A stretch of 64,000 nucleotides of DNA, from the NCBI RefSeq assembly GCF_013912375.1, contig NZ_JACETV010000001.1, positions 434,001 through 498,000 on the forward strand. The letters run 5' to 3'. This stretch comes from Emticicia sp. BO119 (GTDB lineage: Bacteria > Bacteroidota > Bacteroidia > Cytophagales > Spirosomataceae). Positions 60,428 to 64,000 of this stretch are shown piece after piece. Each line of letters opens with the position of its first letter. Within the stretch, counting starts at the first letter, position 1. A program made the translations under genes and the position numbers. Under the pieces are notes generated by a model. It ran no database searches. It saw only the letters and a list, made by a program, of their open reading frames with translations, and was not told the origin of the DNA.

Positions 60428-61303
60428 ATGATAGATACACCCGTTGTAAGTACCGAACAACGAACTCGCCGCCCTGACTGGTTGAGGGTTAAGTTACCTA
60501 TTGGCGAAAATTTCAAGAAAGTACGTAGCTTAGTCGATGAGCATAAATTGCACACGATCTGTCAGTCGGGTAATTGCCCTAATATGGGTGAATGCTGGGG
60601 TGAGGGTACGGCTACTTTTATGATTTTAGGAAATGTATGTACACGCAGTTGTACATTTTGCGCAGTGGCTACAGGACGTCCGAATGAATATGATACAGAC
60701 GAACCACGTCGAGTAGCTGAAGCTATACAATTGATGCAGGTAAAACATGCGGTAATAACTTCGGTGAACCGCGACGAACTGAAAGATAAAGGTGCTGAAA
60801 TCTGGTATCAGACGGTAAGAGCTGTGAAGACTCAATCTCCGCAGACAACGATTGAAACATTGATACCTGATACTAAAGGTAATTGGGAGGCTTTATACCG
60901 GATGATTTCGGCAGGGCAGGAGGTTGTTTCACACAATATGGAGACCGTTGAGCGTTTATACCGTAATGTTCGTCCGCAAGCTAAATATACACGTAGTTTA
61001 GAACAAACCCGTAGAACTAAAGAATATGGTAAACGAACAAAATCGGGTATTATGTTAGGTTTGGGCGAAACCAAAGACGAAGTTTTCAAGGCAATGGATG
61101 ATCTGGCGGAAAACGGCCTGGATATTCTGACATTAGGACAATACCTTCAACCAACAAAAATGCACCACGAGGTATTGGAGTTTATACACCCTGATACTTT
61201 TGCTATGTATAAAGAAGAGGGTTTGAGAAGAGGATTGAAATATGTAGAGTCAGGGCCGCTGGTTCGTTCAAGTTACCATGCCGAAAGACATGTGCACGTT
61301 TAA
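60428..61303 (+). CDS. lipA: Lipoyl synthase
   Basis: 291 residues from the ATG; an in-frame TTG 27 bp upstream is less likely. It is a radical SAM enzyme with two [4Fe-4S] clusters: the auxiliary cluster Cys-45, Cys-50, Cys-56 ([17 protein letters not shown]) and the SAM cluster CX3CX2C at Cys-71, Cys-75, Cys-78 ([12 protein letters not shown]). The C-terminal SSYHAERHV end, with the third cluster Ser ligand region RSS, is present. It inserts two sulfurs into octanoyl domains. A terminator follows the stop after 22 bp. No lipB is next to it. Confidence 0.97.
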   Translation: MIDTPVVSTEQRTRRPDWLRVKLPIGENFKKVRSLVDEHKLHTICQSGNCPNMGECWGEGTATFMILGNVCTRSCTFCAVATGRPNEYDTDEPRRVAEAIQLMQVKHAVITSVNRDELKDKGAEIWYQTVRAVKTQSPQTTIETLIPDTKGNWEALYRMISAGQEVVSHNMETVERLYRNVRPQAKYTRSLEQTRRTKEYGKRTKSGIMLGLGETKDEVFKAMDDLAENGLDILTLGQYLQPTKMHHEVLEFIHPDTFAMYKEEGLRRGLKYVESGPLVRSSYHAERHVHV

Positions 61304-61325
61304 ATATTGACTATACCAAAATATA

Positions 61326-61353
61326 AACCTCACAAGTAATTGTGGGGTTTTTG
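61326..61353 (+). terminator. Terminator between lipA and the lycopene cyclase gene
   Basis: AACCTCACAA pairs with TTGTGGGGTT (one G-T), then TTTTTGTTT. The next ATG is only 8 bp beyond the hairpin, so the hairpin sits in the leader of the downstream gene. Confidence 0.7.
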
Positions 61354-61357
61354 TTTA

Positions 61358-62542
61358 ATGAAGCATTTCGACTATATCATTTGTGGTGGCGGCATGGCCG
61401 GACTTTCGTTAGCCTACTATTTAAAAAAAAGTAGGTTAAAAAATAAGTCTGTACTGATAATTGAACCACAAGACAAAAACACCAACGATCGAACCTGGGC
61501 ATTCTGGGAAAAGAGACCCAATACCTTTGAGGATATTCTGTATCGGAAATGGGGTTTGGTTCAATTGATTGATGCCAATGGTAATGCACAGGTAATTGAT
61601 ATGGGTGGTTATCAGTATAAATTGCTGAGAGGAATTGATTTTTATACTTTTGTTACAACTGAACTGAGAAAATATGCAGGTTTGGAATGGATAATCGATT
61701 CGGTTAAAACTATAAAGGAAGAGTCAGACGGGGCCATTGTAGAAACACAAAACGGAAAGATATTAAAGGCATCATTGGTTTTTGACAGCACTTTTCAACT
61801 TGATCTTACACTCAAACATAATCATAACCTGTTACAACATTTTAAAGGTTATGTTGTTAAAACTAAAACGCCTTTTTTTGATCCTGTTCTTCCAGTTATG
61901 ATGAATTTCAATATTGAGCAGAAGGGTGATTGTCGGTTTATTTATATTCTACCTTTTGATAAAAATACAGCTTTAATTGAATATACGCTTTTTAGTGAAA
62001 GCCTGTTAGCTCAAGACGAATACGATAGTGAGCTTAGGAAATATCTGGTGCATCAATTACAATTACCAGACTATCAGATTTTAGAAAAAGAGTTTGGGGT
62101 AATACCTATGAGTGATGTAGCCACAGAAGAGTTTCCGAGTGAACATATAATAAGAATCGGCACAGCAGGAGGCTATACAAATCCGGCTACAGGATACACT
62201 TTTCAGAATACGCAAAGGAAACTGCAAAAGATGGTTGAAACACTGGAACGAACAGGCTCGCCAAAAGCTAAAAAGAATTGGTTTGAAAGCCGATTCAGGT
62301 TTTATGCCAGTGTGTTATTGAATGTGCTTGAGCAAAAAAGACACCCTGCGGCTGATATTTTTTCAAAATTGTATCGAAAGAACCCACCTGTAAGAGTTTT
62401 CCGCTTTTTAGACGGTGATACAACTATGTGGGAAGAACTTCAATTGATGAATACTGTGCCCAAAACCAAATTTCTGGCAGCAGTTGGGGCAGTGATTATG
62501 CGAAAAATAAAGGCAAGACTTAGCGGTCAACCTCACCCATAA
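61358..62542 (+). CDS. crtY: Lycopene cyclase (CrtY-type flavoprotein)
   Basis: 394 residues from MKHFDYIICGGGMAGLSLAYYL; an ATG 18 bp upstream lies in the terminator. The FAD-binding GGGMAGLS and the NDRTWAFWEK motif are typical of the CrtY/CrtL lycopene cyclase family. The family's conserved FxYxLP-like core follows (FIYILPFDKNTALIEYT), then IRIGTAGGYTNPATGYTF. It makes beta-ionone rings of carotenoids. No other crt gene is in the window; it is separated from lipA by a terminator, and its 3' end overlaps the convergent nuoD by 23 bp. Confidence 0.85.
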   Translation: MKHFDYIICGGGMAGLSLAYYLKKSRLKNKSVLIIEPQDKNTNDRTWAFWEKRPNTFEDILYRKWGLVQLIDANGNAQVIDMGGYQYKLLRGIDFYTFVTTELRKYAGLEWIIDSVKTIKEESDGAIVETQNGKILKASLVFDSTFQLDLTLKHNHNLLQHFKGYVVKTKTPFFDPVLPVMMNFNIEQKGDCRFIYILPFDKNTALIEYTLFSESLLAQDEYDSELRKYLVHQLQLPDYQILEKEFGVIPMSDVATEEFPSEHIIRIGTAGGYTNPATGYTFQNTQRKLQKMVETLERTGSPKAKKNWFESRFRFYASVLLNVLEQKRHPAADIFSKLYRKNPPVRVFRFLDGDTTMWEELQLMNTVPKTKFLAAVGAVIMRKIKARLSGQPHP

Positions 62543-63734
62543 CAATATCTATTGAGCCTATCGCGGCTATTAAGTCGGCTATCATTCCGCCACGGGCAAT
62601 TTCAGGTAAAACTGAAAGATTATTGAACGAGCAGGCGCGGGCTTTTACCCGTACAGGTACATCAGATCGCCCATCAGTACGGAAAAAGAAACCTAATTCA
62701 CCTTTCGTACTTTCAGCACGGGCATAGAAATCCATCTTTGGCGGACGAATTTTTTTAGGTACCACTGCCTGTGGGTCAAATTCTTTGGTGCGTTTGTGTT
62801 CTTTGGTCAGTTTTTCCAGGCATTGTTCTATAATTCTGATAGATTCAAAACACTCCAGAACACGTACATTATTTCTATCCCAGCAATCACCTGTTTTGCC
62901 CATTTCACCTTTGCCGATAGGTATATCAAAATCAATTTCAGGATATACTGAATATCCATCAACTTTGCGTAAATCCCAACGCAAGCCCGACCCCCTTAAT
63001 ACTGGGCCTGTACAACCATAATTGATAGCAACAGGTAGTGGAAGAACAGCTACATTTGCCGTGCGGTTAATAAAAATATGGTTTTCAATCACTAATTGCT
63101 GTAACTCAACCAATTTAGGTTTCAGGTAATCAATCAACGATTTACAGCGGTCTTCAAATCCTACAGGTAAATCATAAAAAAGACCACCTACCCAAATATA
63201 ATTATATAACATTCTTGCTCCGGTTGTCCATTCCAACAATCGCATGATATGCTCTCGGTCTCTGAAAAGCCAGAGGAAAGGGGTATATGCTCCAATATCG
63301 AGTGCATACGTGCCAATGGCTATAAAATGCGAAGCAATGCGATTCAACTCTGCTACTAAAACCCGGATATATTCAACTCTTTTGGGAATTTCTTTATCTA
63401 TGCCTAACATTTTTTCTACCCCCATCACATAGGCGTGTTCTGAGTTCATCGCCGCCAGATAGTCCATTCTATCTACATAGGGGATAATCTGATTGAATGG
63501 CAGGCTTTGGGCGTGTTTTTCAAAACACCGATGCAGATACCCTAAGTGAGGAATCACATCTACTACAATCTCTCCATCAGTTACTATTTCAAGGCGTAAA
63601 ACACCATGTGTAGAAGGGTGCTGAGGGCCTAAATTCAGAATCATCTCTTCCGATTGCAGGTTCTCGGCTTTGTACTTGTTGGGTTCTGAAATTGTTAAAT
63701 TTTCAGGACGATATTTATATTGGACTGATTTCAA
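62520..63734 (-). CDS. nuoD: NADH-quinone oxidoreductase subunit D
   Basis: 404 residues of the 49-kDa subunit of complex I. It has GPQHPSTHGVLRLEIVTDGE, PHLGYLHRCFEKHAQ, LAAMNSEHAYVMGVE, YALDIGAYTPFLWLFRDRE and, near the end, the ELGFFFRTDG and VRARACSF-like region (VKARACSFNNL). It forms part of the quinone site at the arm-membrane junction. It is usually followed by nuoE or joined to nuoC, but here the 3' side is convergent crtY, and the upstream side is a spacer of about 200 bp with a palindrome. So nuoD seems to stand alone. Confidence 0.96.
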   Translation of the reverse strand: MKSVQYKYRPENLTISEPNKYKAENLQSEEMILNLGPQHPSTHGVLRLEIVTDGEIVVDVIPHLGYLHRCFEKHAQSLPFNQIIPYVDRMDYLAAMNSEHAYVMGVEKMLGIDKEIPKRVEYIRVLVAELNRIASHFIAIGTYALDIGAYTPFLWLFRDREHIMRLLEWTTGARMLYNYIWVGGLFYDLPVGFEDRCKSLIDYLKPKLVELQQLVIENHIFINRTANVAVLPLPVAINYGCTGPVLRGSGLRWDLRKVDGYSVYPEIDFDIPIGKGEMGKTGDCWDRNNVRVLECFESIRIIEQCLEKLTKEHKRTKEFDPQAVVPKKIRPPKMDFYARAESTKGELGFFFRTDGRSDVPVRVKARACSFNNLSVLPEIARGGMIADLIAAIGSIDIVMGEVDR

Positions 63735-63811
63735 AATAGAATGTTAATTATAGCTATAACACCAATAATTAGATTTCATAAAATAAGTATTCTTAAAGCA
63801 TTGAACGTGGT

Positions 63812-63836
63812 AGAGACAAGGCATTGCCTTGTCTCT
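63812..63836. repeat. 25-bp palindromic element (GAGACAAGGCA type)
   Basis: AGAGACAAGGCA pairs with TGCCTTGTCTCT around one T: a 12-bp perfect stem. Similar GTAGAGACAAGGCATGCCTTGT-type palindromes are known in many genomes as REP-like elements. It lies upstream of nuoD on the minus strand. Confidence 0.7.
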
Positions 63837-63936
63837 TCTTCGAGCATATTAAACCTATTTTATATCTAAATAATTCTGTAATTGTGTAAAAAAGAATAAG
63901 TTGATTGTTTCGTTAACTCAAGTTAGTTAATCTCAA

Positions 63937-64000
63937 TTACTTTTTCAAAAATACAAAAATATTGCTTACCGAACGTTCTCCGGCATGGTCAAATATTTTA
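63937..64000 (-). CDS. Partial gene, C-terminal 20 residues only
   Basis: A minus-strand frame enters from the right edge and stops at TAA (complement of 63937-63939). The 20 visible residues (KIFDHAGERSVSNIFVFLKK) give no family. It is not obviously NuoC. It ends about 200 bp before the nuoD start. Confidence 0.35.
   Translation of the reverse strand, partial: KIFDHAGERSVSNIFVFLKK

Noticed and set aside
1-64000. tRNA, rRNA, CRISPR arrays, transposases, prophage genes
   Set aside because: I searched by eye for T-loop sequences, regular spaced repeats and transposase motifs and saw none that hold up.

Overview
The window reads as chromosomal DNA of a low-GC Bacteroidota, most likely order Cytophagales (Spirosomataceae-like). 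The reasons are: Bacteroidota-type promoters (TAnnTTTG at -7) and little use of Shine-Dalgarno sites; a CarboxypepD_reg-plugged TonB receptor, PorT-type barrels, SPOR proteins, DUF2851 and a long N-terminal-Cys PurF; and LytS/LytTR signalling. The taxonomic placement is inference. I saw no rRNA, tRNA, CRISPR array, transposase or prophage. Both ends cut genes: a membrane protein at the left and an unidentified C-terminus at the right.

Layout. 0-4.3 kb: cytochrome c, a VOC protein, three tandem paralogous membrane proteins resembling YhhN/TMEM86, and an OsmC peroxiredoxin. 4.3-7.1 kb: a large secreted beta-propeller/HEAT/cytochrome c protein with a G9 tract inside its coding sequence. 7.2-13.1 kb: a minus-strand envelope-glycan region (GT4, GT9, DUF5672, two SDRs, a methyltransferase). 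13-21.4 kb: a USP-like protein, a 47-aa basic protein, hisS, mltG, a hotdog thioesterase, birA, rsfS and ftsH. 21.5-27.2 kb: ankyrin protein, PorT barrel, MenI-type thioesterase, histidine phosphatase, LytS/LytTR pair and a small barrel. 27.6-32.2 kb: purF, two paralogous 44- and 51-aa peptide genes, a LytTR-only regulator, pheS. 32.3-42.2 kb: two SPOR proteins, glgE, a DUF2157 pair, a FAN1-like VRR-NUC nuclease, an MBL hydrolase, a CheY-like regulator and lpxH. 42.3-49.3 kb: capsule-type PHP phosphatase, rfbC, pyrF, DUF2851, cca and an ExbB/ExbD pair. 49.5-64 kb: VOC protein, PorT barrel, response regulator, TonB receptor, an XRE/ScfR-type regulator, an alpha-oxoamine synthase, a fourth YhhN-like protein, ytxJ, OsmC, a barrel, lipA, lycopene cyclase and nuoD.

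Most genes are housekeeping or envelope genes in short operons. Three layers of structure go beyond routine annotation. First, a dispersed inverted-repeat element (at least six copies of about 115-160 bp) sits at gene ends and supplies the stop codon or C-terminus of two neighbours. Second, a pair of short paralogous peptides lies beside a LytTR-only regulator; one has a palindrome over its promoter. Third, a YhhN-like membrane family is expanded to four copies. The peptide pair is my best candidate for something undescribed, but no function can be read from the sequence.
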